A DNA stretch of 64,000 nt from Parabacteroides timonensis (GCF_900128505.1 NZ_LT669941.1:1041526-1105525); one strand, 5' to 3'; positions 44,941 to 54,867 are shown, counted from the stretch's first letter. Numbers and translations are program-made. The notes: generated by a model not told the origin, from the sequence alone.

Positions 44941-44948
44941 CAAATGTA
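44941..44948 (-). promoter_or_regulatory. Putative -7 box of the tsaC-sugar transferase run
   Basis: TACATTTG on the minus strand fits TAnnTTTG and lies 21 bp upstream of the start at 44920. Confidence 0.45.
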
Positions 44949-45240
44949 CAAATGATTCGTGTACTTATAAAAAAATAATAACAAAAAAACTATTTTCCCC
45001 GGGCTATTGCTATTATCCATTTTAAATTCCTAATTTTACGGGTTGAAAGGAAAACAGGGGCATCTTCCGGGAGATATAGATAAGACAGCAATTCCAGTCC
45101 CAGTTTCATCCGGTTGAAACTATTGTTTCATCGTGAAGAAACTTTAGTTTCACCCTAGTGAAACAATAGTTTCGTAAGGAAGAAAAAATAACATACCGCA
45201 AGGCTATGTAGAAAGATAAAAAAAGAAAAAATAATATATA
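44949..45240. other. Non-coding interval before recJ
   Basis: Between the tsaC promoter and the recJ start (ATG 45241) there is no gene. It contains the 22-bp-period array at 45091-45178 and an A-rich stretch directly before recJ. No -7 box with good match was found for recJ. Confidence 0.6.
45091..45178. repeat. Array of four palindromic units, 22-bp period
   Basis: Units start at 45091, 45113, 45135 and 45157. Three complete words GAAAC-N4-GTTTC lie at 45116-45129, 45138-45151 and 45160-45173, exactly 22 bp apart; the first unit keeps only the right half GTTTC at 45103-45107, also in register. Loops are TATT, TTTA and AATA. Same architecture, different word, as the arrays at 1139 and 60974. 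Confidence 0.85.
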
Positions 45241-46965
45241 ATGACTAACAAATGGAATTTTCAAACCCCGACAGAAGAAGAATTACGTAAGAGAGATACG
45301 CTGGCGGCTGAGATCGGTTTCAGTCCCATTATCTGTCTCCTGCTTGTTCAGAGAGGGATTACCACGGCAGAAGAGGCAAGAAAGTTCTTTAAACCCAATC
45401 TCAACGACCTACATGATCCATTTCTGATGCCGGATATGGAAAAAGCAGTAAAACGGTTGAATAAAGCTCTTGGGAATAAAGAAAAAATTCTGGTTTACGG
45501 TGATTACGATGTAGACGGAACGACTGCCGTTTCGCTTGTGTTCAAATATTTAAGGCCCTACTCTTCGACTCTGGATTATTACATCCCGGATCGTTACGAC
45601 GAAGGGTACGGTATTTCCTATAAGGGGATCAATTACGCGTATGAAAACGGCGTAACCTTAATTATCTCACTCGACTGCGGAATCAAAGCAATCGAAAAGA
45701 TAGAGTATGCCAAAGAAAAAGGTATCGACTTTATCATTTGCGACCACCATATGCCGGACGATACACTTCCGGATGCGGTAGCCGTACTGGATGCCAAGCG
45801 GGTAGATTCTATCTATCCCTACGAACATTTATCGGGCTGCGGGGTCGGCTTTAAGTTTATGCAGGCTTTTGCCAAAAGCAATAACTTCCCCTTCTCAGAA
45901 TTGGAAAAATTGCTTGAACTGACAGCAGTCAGTATCGCTTCCGACATCGTGCCTATTACAGGAGAAAACCGTATTCTGGCTTACTACGGACTAAAGCAAC
46001 TAAACAGCAATCCCAGTCTGGGGTTGAAAGGGATCATAGACATCTGTGGTCTGACCGGAAAAGATATCACTATCAGCGACATCGTATTTAAAATAGGTCC
46101 CCGTATCAATGCTTCCGGGCGTATGATGAACGGAAAGGAAGCAGTAGACCTGCTACTGGCCAAAGATGTCGAATCGGCCCGCGAAAAGAGCGAAAATATC
46201 AACCAGTATAACGACGAACGCCGTGAACTGGACAAGAGAATAACAGACGAGGCCAACGCCATCATCGATGAATTCGCCAATATGGAAGACCGGAAGGCAA
46301 TCGTAGTCTACAATCCGGGCTGGCATAAAGGAGTTATCGGTATTGTTGCCTCCCGCCTGACTGAAAAGTATTACCGCCCGGCAGTCGTACTGACCAAATC
46401 GTCCGAACTGATTACCGGTTCTGCCCGCTCGGTTACCGGCTTCGATATATACAAGGCGATAGAGAACTGTCGCGACCTGTTGGAAAACTTCGGAGGACAT
46501 ACCTATGCCGCCGGCCTTTCCCTGAAAGAGGAAAACCTAGAAGCTTTCACCGACCGTTTCCTGAAACTCGCTGCCGATGAAATCATCCCGGAGCAGATGA
46601 CCCCGCAGATCGACATCGATGCCGTACTCGACCTGAAAGAAATCAACACCAAATTCATGAGCGAGCTCAAACGGATGAACCCGTTTGGACCCGACAACCA
46701 GAAGCCGGTGTTCTGCTCACTGAACGTCAAGGATTACGGTACAAGCAAGCTGGTAGGTAAAGAACTGGAACATATCAAACTGGAACTGATAGACGACAAG
46801 TCGAATACGCCGATTCACGGTATCGCTTTCGGGATGCATGAACACAGCAAATATATTAAGGGGATGAAACCTTTTAATATCTGCTATACCATCGAAGAAA
46901 ATACGTATAACGGGAACACGACCTTACAGCTCATGGTTAAAGACATAAAGGTCGATGACATATGA
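45241..46965 (+). CDS. recJ: Single-stranded-DNA-specific exonuclease RecJ
   Basis: 574 residues. DHH-family motifs are YGDYDVDGTTA (Asp cluster, about residues 81-91), SLDCGIKA, FIICDHHMPDD (DHH) and the later GRMMNGKEAVDLL and GWHKGVIGIVASR. It degrades 5'-ended single-stranded DNA in recombination and repair. It is followed after 9 bp by recQ, so the partners RecQ (unwinding) and RecJ (5' degradation) are made together. Confidence 0.96.
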   Translation: MTNKWNFQTPTEEELRKRDTLAAEIGFSPIICLLLVQRGITTAEEARKFFKPNLNDLHDPFLMPDMEKAVKRLNKALGNKEKILVYGDYDVDGTTAVSLVFKYLRPYSSTLDYYIPDRYDEGYGISYKGINYAYENGVTLIISLDCGIKAIEKIEYAKEKGIDFIICDHHMPDDTLPDAVAVLDAKRVDSIYPYEHLSGCGVGFKFMQAFAKSNNFPFSELEKLLELTAVSIASDIVPITGENRILAYYGLKQLNSNPSLGLKGIIDICGLTGKDITISDIVFKIGPRINASGRMMNGKEAVDLLLAKDVESAREKSENINQYNDERRELDKRITDEANAIIDEFANMEDRKAIVVYNPGWHKGVIGIVASRLTEKYYRPAVVLTKSSELITGSARSVTGFDIYKAIENCRDLLENFGGHTYAAGLSLKEENLEAFTDRFLKLAADEIIPEQMTPQIDIDAVLDLKEINTKFMSELKRMNPFGPDNQKPVFCSLNVKDYGTSKLVGKELEHIKLELIDDKSNTPIHGIAFGMHEHSKYIKGMKPFNICYTIEENTYNGNTTLQLMVKDIKVDDI

Positions 46966-46974
46966 AGGAAACCG

Positions 46975-48912
46975 GTGGACGTCTACCATAAGATATTAGA
47001 GAAGTACTGGGGATACCCTGCTTTTCGTCCTCTCCAGGAGGACATAATACACTCTGTTTGTGAGGGAAAAGACACACTGGGGCTAATGCCGACCGGTGGA
47101 GGTAAATCGATTACCTTCCAGGTGCCGGCATTGGCCATGGAAGGGATATGCATTGTCGTAACCCCACTGATCGCCTTGATGAAAGACCAGGTGGATAACC
47201 TGCGTCGTCTGGGCATCAAAGCTACTGCCGTATATTCGGGTATGACCCGTCAGGAAATAATCACCCAATTGGAAAACTGCATTTTCGGTAATTATAAATT
47301 CCTGTATGTATCGCCCGAACGTTTAGCGACCGACATATTTATAAGTAAGCTGCAAGCGATGAATGTTTGCCTGCTGGTTATCGACGAAAGCCACTGTATC
47401 TCTCAATGGGGATACGACTTCCGTCCTTCTTACATGAAGATAGCCGACATCCGCGAACAACTTCCCGATATACCCGTATTGGCACTTACGGCTACGGCAA
47501 CACCTGAAGTAGTCAATGACATACAGGAACGGTTGCACTTCAAGGAAAAGAATGTCTTCCGGAAAAGTTTCGTACGGAAGAACCTTTCCTATATCGTACG
47601 GCGCACGGAAGATAAGATAAACTCACTCGTCTATATACTGGGGAAAGTTCCGGGAACCGCCATTGTCTATGTACGCAACAGGAAACGGACCAAAGAGGTA
47701 GCGACCCTACTGCGGGAAGCCGGTATATCGGCAGACTTTTTCCATGCCGGGCTCAATCGTGACGAGAAGAATCTCCGACAAAGCCGCTGGAAAAATAACG
47801 AATGCCGTGTCATCGTATCCACCAATGCTTTCGGTATGGGGATCGACAAACCGGACGTACGCCTGGTTGTCCATCTGGATATGCCCGGATCACTGGAAGA
47901 ATACTATCAGGAAGCCGGACGCGCCGGGCGCGATGAACAACGGGCCTATGCTGTTGCTTTATGTTCGAATACGGACACTACAAAGCTCAAAAAACGACTG
48001 GCCGACGAGTATCCGGACAGGGAGTTTATCAGCCGGGTATACGATGCATTGGGCAATTATTACCAGATTGCTGTTGGATTCGGACTTGATACAGTACATG
48101 ATTTCTCACTGATCGATTTCTGTTCAGCTTACAAGTTTTCACACTTGCAGGCTCATCATGCGCTGAAAATACTGGAACTGGCCGGTTATATAGAATATAC
48201 GGAAGAACAGGACAATGCTTCCCGCCTGGTATTCACCGCCACCCGCGACGAACTTTACAAGTATCTGCACCAGGATAGAAAGACAGACGAAGTGATCCAA
48301 TGCATCCTCCGTTCTTATACCGGACTGTTTTCCGATTATGTATATATTAATGAAGGACTGATCTCTACCCGAACCGGACTGAGCCAGCAAGAGATATATG
48401 ACGTATTGATCGGACTTTCCAAATACAGGATCGTCAATTATATTCCACATAAAAAGACGCCACTCATCATCTATACCCGAACAAGGGAGGAGATCAAATA
48501 CCTCTCCATCCCCCGCTCGGCCTATGAAGAGCGCAAAGAACGTTTTGAAAGCCGGATGAATCGGGTTATAGATTACATAGAGGAAAACCGGATCTGCCGG
48601 AGCCGGATGCTGATCACTTACTTCGGTGAAAAGGATACTTCCGATTGCGGTTGCTGCGATGTCTGCCTGGCCAAAAACGACTCGGGACTGAACAACCATA
48701 CATTCAACACCATACGGGATGCTTTATTGAAAACACTGGAAGACAACGGACCCCAGGAAGTAAAAAAGCTGACGGAAGAGTTATCTTTCCCGGCAGACAA
48801 AATCATAACGGCTATTAGGTTTCTTTCCGAACATGATGATCGCTTTTCGCAGGAAGACGGTATTTTAAGCCTCACGAAAACGAACACAGTGTCCGATAAC
48901 GAACAGCAATAG
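46975..48912 (+). CDS. recQ: ATP-dependent DNA helicase RecQ
   Basis: 645 residues starting with GTG at 46975, ten bases after the recJ stop, behind a GAAGGAA Shine-Dalgarno-like run. Walker A LMPTGGGKS (Lys about 44), DExH box VIDESHCISQWGYDFRPSY, motif V/VI GMGIDKPDVRLVVH and QEAGRAGRD. The RQC domain has a zinc cluster ending DCGCCDVC. No clear HRDC domain follows; the C-terminus continues with about 70 residues of winged-helix type. Confidence 0.96.
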   Translation: MDVYHKILEKYWGYPAFRPLQEDIIHSVCEGKDTLGLMPTGGGKSITFQVPALAMEGICIVVTPLIALMKDQVDNLRRLGIKATAVYSGMTRQEIITQLENCIFGNYKFLYVSPERLATDIFISKLQAMNVCLLVIDESHCISQWGYDFRPSYMKIADIREQLPDIPVLALTATATPEVVNDIQERLHFKEKNVFRKSFVRKNLSYIVRRTEDKINSLVYILGKVPGTAIVYVRNRKRTKEVATLLREAGISADFFHAGLNRDEKNLRQSRWKNNECRVIVSTNAFGMGIDKPDVRLVVHLDMPGSLEEYYQEAGRAGRDEQRAYAVALCSNTDTTKLKKRLADEYPDREFISRVYDALGNYYQIAVGFGLDTVHDFSLIDFCSAYKFSHLQAHHALKILELAGYIEYTEEQDNASRLVFTATRDELYKYLHQDRKTDEVIQCILRSYTGLFSDYVYINEGLISTRTGLSQQEIYDVLIGLSKYRIVNYIPHKKTPLIIYTRTREEIKYLSIPRSAYEERKERFESRMNRVIDYIEENRICRSRMLITYFGEKDTSDCGCCDVCLAKNDSGLNNHTFNTIRDALLKTLEDNGPQEVKKLTEELSFPADKIITAIRFLSEHDDRFSQEDGILSLTKTNTVSDNEQQ

Positions 48913-48957
48913 CGAAGCTGCAAATACTGTATTTCAACACATTACCTTTATGGCACA

Positions 48958-48997
48958 GACTTTGTTATTATACGCATCGAACAATAATAACAAAGTC
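48958..48997. terminator. 14-bp hairpin after recQ and directly before the permease start
   Basis: Arms GACTTTGTTATTAT (48958-48971) and its exact complement (48984-48997) with a 12-nt loop, followed by TTTT. It can end recQ transcription; its 3' arm ends four bases before the ATG at 49002, so it may also control that gene. Confidence 0.6.
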
Positions 48998-49001
48998 TTT
49001 T

Positions 49002-50303
49002 ATGTATAAAGTCTATTTCAGGCAGGCAGTTCAAATGCTGAAGCAAAATAAATTCTTCAGTATTATCTATATAGCCGGTACCGGCCTGGCTATCTCTATG
49101 GTTATGATATTGGCTATCCTGTATTATTTCCATACAGCCAACATAGAACCGGAAAGTTATCGCGACCGGATGATGATTGTCCAGTACGGGAAAGTCGCTA
49201 AAAAAGAAGGGAAAGGATATGGCAGCAGTCAACTATCGTACCCGACCATTAAAGAATGCTTCTACCCGATGCAAATCCCCGAAGCGGTTACGGCAGTCAT
49301 ACCTTTAGGAGAACAAAGTGAGTTTATCCAGTTGCAAGGTAACAAAAATGTCTATAACGGCCTTGTCATGGGAACAGATGCCGCATTCTGGAAAGTTTTC
49401 CGATTCTCATTCCTGTCAGGAGCCCCTTATACAGAAGAAGAATTCACCTCCGGCATCCGGAAAGCGGTCTTATGCGAATCGCTGGCACGAAAGTTGTTCA
49501 ATACGACCGATGCAGCCGGAAAAACATTTCTACTGAATTTCGAAGAATACACAGTAGCCGGAGTCGTCAAAGACGTCCCTTCCATCGCTAATTATTGCTA
49601 TGCAGAGTTGTGGTTGCCTTTCACCAACCGCCCCTCGCAGATCAAAGGAGGTGCGTGGTGTAACTATGTCCTGGGACGTATGCAGGTATATATCCTGGCT
49701 AAAAGCCCGAATGACTTTGATGCTATCCGCACGGAGGCAGAAGACCTTTGCCGCAAATACAATACCAGCACAACCCAGTACGATCTGATATTAAACGACC
49801 AGCCCGATACTATTTTCCGGGCCTACCTTCGCAGTGGCGAATCATTCAATATTCCCGACTATACACTGCTGTATATTCAGATAACACTGATCATCCTGAT
49901 CCTGTTATTGGTTCCCTCTATCAACCTGACAGGAATGACGGCATCACGTATGAAGAAAAGAATGGAGGAACTCGGTATACGTAAAGCATTCGGTGCGATG
50001 AATAGGACATTATTGATGCAAGTTTTATATGAAAACCTATTGCTTACTCTACTCGGAGGCCTGACCGGCTTACTACTGTCCTACGGATTGGTCAGCCTGC
50101 TTAAAGGCTGGTTGCTGGGAAGATATAACTGGGATGGCAGTTCGCTGACCGCCTCGATAGACCTGTCACCTGGTATGTTCCTGAATCCGGCTATTTTCGG
50201 ATACGCTTTTGCTTTTTGCCTGATACTTAATTTACTGTCTGCCCTCGTTCCTGCCTGGCGTGCCCTCAGGAAACCGGTTGTAGATGCATTAAACGATAAA
50301 TAA
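49002..50303 (+). CDS. FtsX/MacB-type ABC transporter permease, copy 1
   Basis: 433 residues. A cytoplasmic amphipathic start (VYFRQAVQMLKQNKFFSIIYIAG) leads to transmembrane helix 1, a ~240-residue periplasmic MacB-PCD-like domain, and three more helices near 285-310, 335-365 and 395-420. RMKKRMEELGIRKAFGAMN between helices is the FtsX family signature. Such permeases need an ATPase that is not found next to it. Paired with the next gene (8-bp gap). Confidence 0.85.
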   Translation: MYKVYFRQAVQMLKQNKFFSIIYIAGTGLAISMVMILAILYYFHTANIEPESYRDRMMIVQYGKVAKKEGKGYGSSQLSYPTIKECFYPMQIPEAVTAVIPLGEQSEFIQLQGNKNVYNGLVMGTDAAFWKVFRFSFLSGAPYTEEEFTSGIRKAVLCESLARKLFNTTDAAGKTFLLNFEEYTVAGVVKDVPSIANYCYAELWLPFTNRPSQIKGGAWCNYVLGRMQVYILAKSPNDFDAIRTEAEDLCRKYNTSTTQYDLILNDQPDTIFRAYLRSGESFNIPDYTLLYIQITLIILILLLVPSINLTGMTASRMKKRMEELGIRKAFGAMNRTLLMQVLYENLLLTLLGGLTGLLLSYGLVSLLKGWLLGRYNWDGSSLTASIDLSPGMFLNPAIFGYAFAFCLILNLLSALVPAWRALRKPVVDALNDK

Positions 50304-50311
50304 ACAGAACC

Positions 50312-51571
50312 ATGATACAGCACCTTTTAAAACTTATATGGACACAACGCCGGCAAAATGCCTGGATCGTTGCCGAATTATTCATCGTATTTATACTGCT
50401 ATGGTATATAATGGACTTTTTCATCACATTCGGATATACCGCTTCAATAGACAGTGCTTATGACATAAAAGATACCTATCAGGTACAACTTGCCACCATT
50501 CCGGAAAGCAGTCCGCTGTATGTCCGGTATGAAGAAGGAGAACAGCAGGCTGCCGCCGATTTCCTGTCTATCCTGGAACGTATCCGCCAGCATCCCCAGG
50601 TAGAGAGTGTATGTGTCTCCAACATGAGTGCCCCCTATTGTGCCAGTTACAGAGATATCAGGCTTTCGAAAGACACAATACAGACAAACGACTGTCATTT
50701 TCTGGAAGTCACTCCTTCTTACTTTGAGGTATTTCGCATCCATCCGTTAGCAGGTGGAGAACCGTCCCAGCTGGCAAAGGCCTTGAATGAAAACAGTGTA
50801 ATTATTTCCCGCAAATTCGCCCAGGATGAATTTCCCGGCGAGCAGGCAAAAGGAAAACCCCTTTATCTGAAAGATGATGGCGAAGAATTTCTCATCGGCG
50901 ACGTTTGCGGCCCTCTGAAACGAGACGACTACAGGCCCGAGGAATATGCAGCCTATCTGTTATTATCCAACTCCGATCTGGCCCAGATGGACGAAGGCGT
51001 ACTATCCCAATTTGAAATCAGCATACGTGTCAAACCCGGGTTGAATCAACGGGATTTCATACAAAACTTCCAACAGGATATACGGGAACAACTGTCAGTA
51101 GGCAACTTTCTATTATATAAGGTAAGGTCTTTCGACGACCTGCGTTATACGTTATATCTTTCGGACGGACGAATGGATGAGATCCGCTACCGGGTTGCTT
51201 TCATGGTATTCCTTGTCTTCAATATATTTCTGGGAATTATAGGTACTTTCTGGTTCCGCAACGAATACCGGAAACCAGAGATCGGATTACGGCTGGCCGT
51301 CGGTTCCACACGGAGCCAGATACTACGAATGATGATCGGTGAAGGCTGGTTGTTGTTAAGCCTGGTTGCCATACCGGCCGTTATCCTCTGTATCAACCTG
51401 GCTAAAATGGAATTTATCGGCACGAATATTATGCATATTACTTTCTTTCGTATTTTCTTCGGGCTGCTGCTTACTTACTTGTTTATGGCATTTATCATTA
51501 TGCTGGGAACCTGGTACCCGGCCTATCTGTCGTCACGTGTTGCACCGGCCGATACGTTGAGAAGTGAGTAA
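50312..51571 (+). CDS. FtsX/MacB-type ABC transporter permease, copy 2
   Basis: 419 residues with the same layout: one N-terminal helix, a long periplasmic domain and three helices near the C-terminus with EIGLRLAVGSTRSQILRMMI as the FtsX signature. It is a diverged paralogue of copy 1 and the two probably form a heterodimer. No ATP-binding protein lies beside them; a nearby LytTR two-component set suggests regulation by an envelope signal. Confidence 0.85.
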   Translation: MIQHLLKLIWTQRRQNAWIVAELFIVFILLWYIMDFFITFGYTASIDSAYDIKDTYQVQLATIPESSPLYVRYEEGEQQAAADFLSILERIRQHPQVESVCVSNMSAPYCASYRDIRLSKDTIQTNDCHFLEVTPSYFEVFRIHPLAGGEPSQLAKALNENSVIISRKFAQDEFPGEQAKGKPLYLKDDGEEFLIGDVCGPLKRDDYRPEEYAAYLLLSNSDLAQMDEGVLSQFEISIRVKPGLNQRDFIQNFQQDIREQLSVGNFLLYKVRSFDDLRYTLYLSDGRMDEIRYRVAFMVFLVFNIFLGIIGTFWFRNEYRKPEIGLRLAVGSTRSQILRMMIGEGWLLLSLVAIPAVILCINLAKMEFIGTNIMHITFFRIFFGLLLTYLFMAFIIMLGTWYPAYLSSRVAPADTLRSE

Positions 51572-51585
51572 TTAGAAAAGCTTTC

Positions 51586-51969
51586 CTATTTCCGGAGGAA
51601 GGTAAGCCGTTTATTCATTGTGAAGTTAACGGCACCATATACGAAAAGGCCCAGGAACTGGCCCAGGTATTCGTTCATATCACAGATCTCTACCATAAGT
51701 AAGAGAGACAGGAATTGCAGCCCGTAGGCACAGCCGAAAGCAACCAGGAAAAGAGGAATCTCACGCTGGAACTTTCCACTACGGGCTGAGAATATCCAGT
51801 ATTTACTCCAAAAGAAATTATTGATAAGTGCTGCGACATATCCTGCGACATTCGACCATAGATAATTGCAGTCCATCCCCTCCATCAGCACCCAGATAAC
51901 AAGGGCGGTAATGAGAGCATTCAACGTACCTACAATGATAAAACGCAGTATCCGTACAGACTCTTTCAT
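51586..51969 (-). CDS. GtrA-family membrane protein
   Basis: 127 residues with four transmembrane helices. RFIIVGTLNALITALVIWVLM and the C-terminal NFTMNKRLTFLR match GtrA proteins, which move lipid-linked sugars or act in glycan modification. Convergent with the permease gene (14-bp gap). Confidence 0.88.
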   Translation of the reverse strand: MKESVRILRFIIVGTLNALITALVIWVLMEGMDCNYLWSNVAGYVAALINNFFWSKYWIFSARSGKFQREIPLFLVAFGCAYGLQFLSLLLMVEICDMNEYLGQFLGLFVYGAVNFTMNKRLTFLRK

Positions 51970-52004
51970 GCGGCAAATATACGTGATTTTAAAGAGAACG
52001 ACTC

Positions 52005-52727
52005 CTAATCCGCCGGATTATTCTTCATAAAAAACGTCTCGAAAAAGGCATCACGATAACTATTACCGATTGAAATCTCATATTTCCCAATAAACACGTC
52101 GTTGTTATCGAACGAGTCAATATAGTCAGTGTTAACAATATACGATTTATTTGTACGGAGAAAAACATCCTTCGGAAGCATTTCATGGATGGCTTTCAGA
52201 TTCATCTTCGTTATGATCCGCTGGTCGGGTGTCTGGATCACGACATAATCCTTCAATCCCTCGATAAACAGGATATTCTTAAACTGTATCTTGAAATAAC
52301 GACGTTCGGCTTTGACAAAAATATGATCGGCAGCAACAGACTCGACACTGTTCTTGTTATTGTCTGCCTTCAAAAGCGTATGATAAATCTGTGCCTTTCC
52401 AACAGCATGTTTGAAACGTTCTATCTCGATCGGTTTCACCAGGTAGTCGATCGCATCCACTTCGTAACTGTCGAGAGCATATTCCGCATAGGCAGTAACG
52501 AAAATGACCAGCGTTTCGGCCGGGATCATCCTGGCAAACTCCAATCCGTTTACACCGGGCATCTTGATATCCAGAAAGACCAGGTCGACAGGGCTGGCCT
52601 GCATAAATTTCCCCGCAGAAACAGCATCGCCAAAACTTCCACATAAAGATAATAACGGTGTATCCTGTACCAATAACTGGATAGCTTTACGCCCCAGCGG
52701 TTCATCATCTACAATTATGCAATTCAT
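52005..52727 (-). CDS. LytTR-family response regulator
   Basis: 240 residues. The receiver domain has Asp53 in LVFLDIKMPGVNG, VFVTAYAEYALD and LVKPIEI. The LytTR DNA-binding domain follows at about residues 140-240 (FVKAERRYFKIQFKNILFIEG ..., KSYIVNTDYID). It responds to the intact kinase directly upstream, whose stop overlaps its start by 4 bp. Confidence 0.93.
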   Translation of the reverse strand: MNCIIVDDEPLGRKAIQLLVQDTPLLSLCGSFGDAVSAGKFMQASPVDLVFLDIKMPGVNGLEFARMIPAETLVIFVTAYAEYALDSYEVDAIDYLVKPIEIERFKHAVGKAQIYHTLLKADNNKNSVESVAADHIFVKAERRYFKIQFKNILFIEGLKDYVVIQTPDQRIITKMNLKAIHEMLPKDVFLRTNKSYIVNTDYIDSFDNNDVFIGKYEISIGNSYRDAFFETFFMKNNPAD

Positions 52728-53794
52728 ACAACTATTCTTTTTAAGTTTAAACGGAGATTGATCGTATATGTTATATCGGTCTCGTCTATTTGTAACGAAT
52801 GACCGGTATCGTACAGTAGTTCCAGACGACGACGGATATTAGCCAGGCCTATGCCTCCATCGGCTTCCCGTTCCTTCTGTTCGGCCGGTTTCGAATTGAT
52901 GCAGATAAAGGTAAGGCTTTCCTCTTCCACCTTGAAGTATAAATGTACATACGAGAGCTTCCGGTTATCGTTGTTATGCTTCACTGCATTTTCCACAAAA
53001 GGGATAAAAAGTAGAGGAGGAACAGTTATGTCTTCCATATTGCCTTCTGTGGATACGATGAAATCGAAGTTATCACGCCTTATCTTTTCCATATTCAGAT
53101 AATCATTCAGGAAACAGATATCATCTTTCAGCCGTACCTCTTCCGATACGCTGTCTTTTAACTGGTACTTCAATAGGTCTTTCAATTTGGAAAGGACAAG
53201 AACAGCTTCATCGGGACTTTCTTTTATCAATACATTGGCATTGTTGAGCATATTGAAGAGGAAATGTGGGTTGATCTGGTTCTTCAGTTGTTCCAATTCC
53301 GACTGCATAGTTGCATTCTCCAACTGGTCGATACGCAACCCGTACTTTACATAATCCTGAAAGACAATGACAGCAGATGCTCCGGCAATAATCAGGCTCA
53401 ACTGGATAATAGAAGAAACAAAAAAGAAAGCTGACAGCCAAAACTGGTATATTTCAAACTCCTTAACAATGTCCTCCTGCCGCAGTAAATAAGAAAATAA
53501 AAGAGCTAAAGCAATAACCAGAAATACACAGACAACATATCTTCCCGGTTTATTCTTCAGCAACAGACGCGGAGTCAATATAAATATGCTCAAATAAATA
53601 GGAACAAGCAATATCAAACTTTGTAAAATACAACTTTTAACAAACCCTTCTCCCTCTATCAAATCCAGATAAAAATTTACAGAGATTATTAGCATACTGA
53701 GAGAAAACAGCAGGAAATGCCTGAAGAACCTCCAACGTGGATCAACCAGCAAACGCAGTAAAAAACCGGACGTATTCATCACAACCTGATACAT
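52724..53794 (-). CDS. LytS-like sensor histidine kinase (intact)
   Basis: 356 residues. Four or so transmembrane helices (about 26-45, 57-78, 86-105, 120-145) precede a coiled coil and the His-kinase motif QINPHFLFN with His177. The N box FVENAVKHNNDN and the G box GGIGLANIRRRLELL are complete. It should phosphorylate the LytTR regulator. Its start overlaps the end of the second, defective kinase by 16 bp. Confidence 0.92.
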   Translation of the reverse strand: MYQVVMNTSGFLLRLLVDPRWRFFRHFLLFSLSMLIISVNFYLDLIEGEGFVKSCILQSLILLVPIYLSIFILTPRLLLKNKPGRYVVCVFLVIALALLFSYLLRQEDIVKEFEIYQFWLSAFFFVSSIIQLSLIIAGASAVIVFQDYVKYGLRIDQLENATMQSELEQLKNQINPHFLFNMLNNANVLIKESPDEAVLVLSKLKDLLKYQLKDSVSEEVRLKDDICFLNDYLNMEKIRRDNFDFIVSTEGNMEDITVPPLLFIPFVENAVKHNNDNRKLSYVHLYFKVEEESLTFICINSKPAEQKEREADGGIGLANIRRRLELLYDTGHSLQIDETDITYTINLRLNLKRIVV

Positions 53795-54867
53795 AAATTC
53801 GTTTTACAAATTCCTCCATCGTCCACCACCTCCAACTTATAGGAGTTTTTAAATAGCAAATCGAGGCGTTGATTCACACTTTCCAGATCTTCACAATTCT
53901 CCATGTGTCCACCCGGCATACCCGGAGCAAAACAGATGCAGGAAAAATGTAACTCTCCTTCTCCAGCCCGAAAACAGAAATGAACATCCAGCGGCAAATT
54001 CCCCAATGACGACAGCTTCACATAATGAATGGCAAACGGAATAAACAACAAAGGAGGTACTAACTTACGGCTAACATCCCCCTCTTTCATCACGCTAAAA
54101 CTCAGATTCGCATGTCTCGTCTTTGCCAGTTCCAGGAAATGTTCAATGAATGAAATCTCAGAGATCAGCAACACCTTCTCCCGTTTCCCATCATACAACT
54201 GGTAACGGAGCAATCTACTTAGCTCCATCAAGACTATTGAAGCCTGTGCAGGGTTATCAAATGTCTGCTTACCCGCTTCATCAAGCATATTAAAAAGAAA
54301 CTCCGGATTGATCTGATCTTTCAATAACTCCAATTCAGTTTTCAGGTTTACCTTCTCCAATTCGTTCTTTCGTTTATAGAACCCTATCCAATGACGTAGC
54401 AAAATCGTAATGGAAGTTCCTGCAATCAATAACCCGTAAAGGAAAAAATTACTTACAATCTCAACCGCCAGTATTCGATTCTTATAGAAAAAAGAATAAT
54501 ACCCCGGTTCCTGCCTGTAATATAAATTCAGCCAGTAATCACTCCCAAAAGAGACTACGATCATGACCAATATTAGTAAAGATACAGTAATGATATACAA
54601 GACATATCGATTTTTCAGCAGCAACCCTGGTAGCAAAACATACATATGCAGATAAATTCCTCCCAAATAGGAAAACAGTAAAATGAGGCTGACACACCAA
54701 ATCACATCATCTACTTCGCCCAAAAAAGTCGCACAGGTCAAATAAGGCATATTGAACGCGACAAAAGTGAAGAATAGTATCAGCAACACATGCCTACCGA
54801 TTCTATATTTCGGGGCTATCAGAAATTTAATCAAAAAACTATTATATGTAACTTCCGACTCCGGCAT
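53779..54867 (-). CDS. LytS-like pseudokinase paired with the intact kinase
   Basis: 362 residues with the same layout as its neighbour: several transmembrane helices to about residue 155, a coiled coil and the fold of a LytS kinase. The phosphoacceptor motif reads QINPEFLFN: His is replaced by Glu189. The N box is FAIHYVKLSSLG instead of F-x-E-N-x-x-K-H, and the G box is degraded (CEDLESVNQRLD). Glycines and Asn needed for ATP are therefore missing. The frame is open and similar in length, so it is probably a maintained sensor or inhibitor of the adjacent kinase (inference), not a decayed gene. Confidence 0.88.
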   Translation of the reverse strand: MPESEVTYNSFLIKFLIAPKYRIGRHVLLILFFTFVAFNMPYLTCATFLGEVDDVIWCVSLILLFSYLGGIYLHMYVLLPGLLLKNRYVLYIITVSLLILVMIVVSFGSDYWLNLYYRQEPGYYSFFYKNRILAVEIVSNFFLYGLLIAGTSITILLRHWIGFYKRKNELEKVNLKTELELLKDQINPEFLFNMLDEAGKQTFDNPAQASIVLMELSRLLRYQLYDGKREKVLLISEISFIEHFLELAKTRHANLSFSVMKEGDVSRKLVPPLLFIPFAIHYVKLSSLGNLPLDVHFCFRAGEGELHFSCICFAPGMPGGHMENCEDLESVNQRLDLLFKNSYKLEVVDDGGICKTNLCIRL

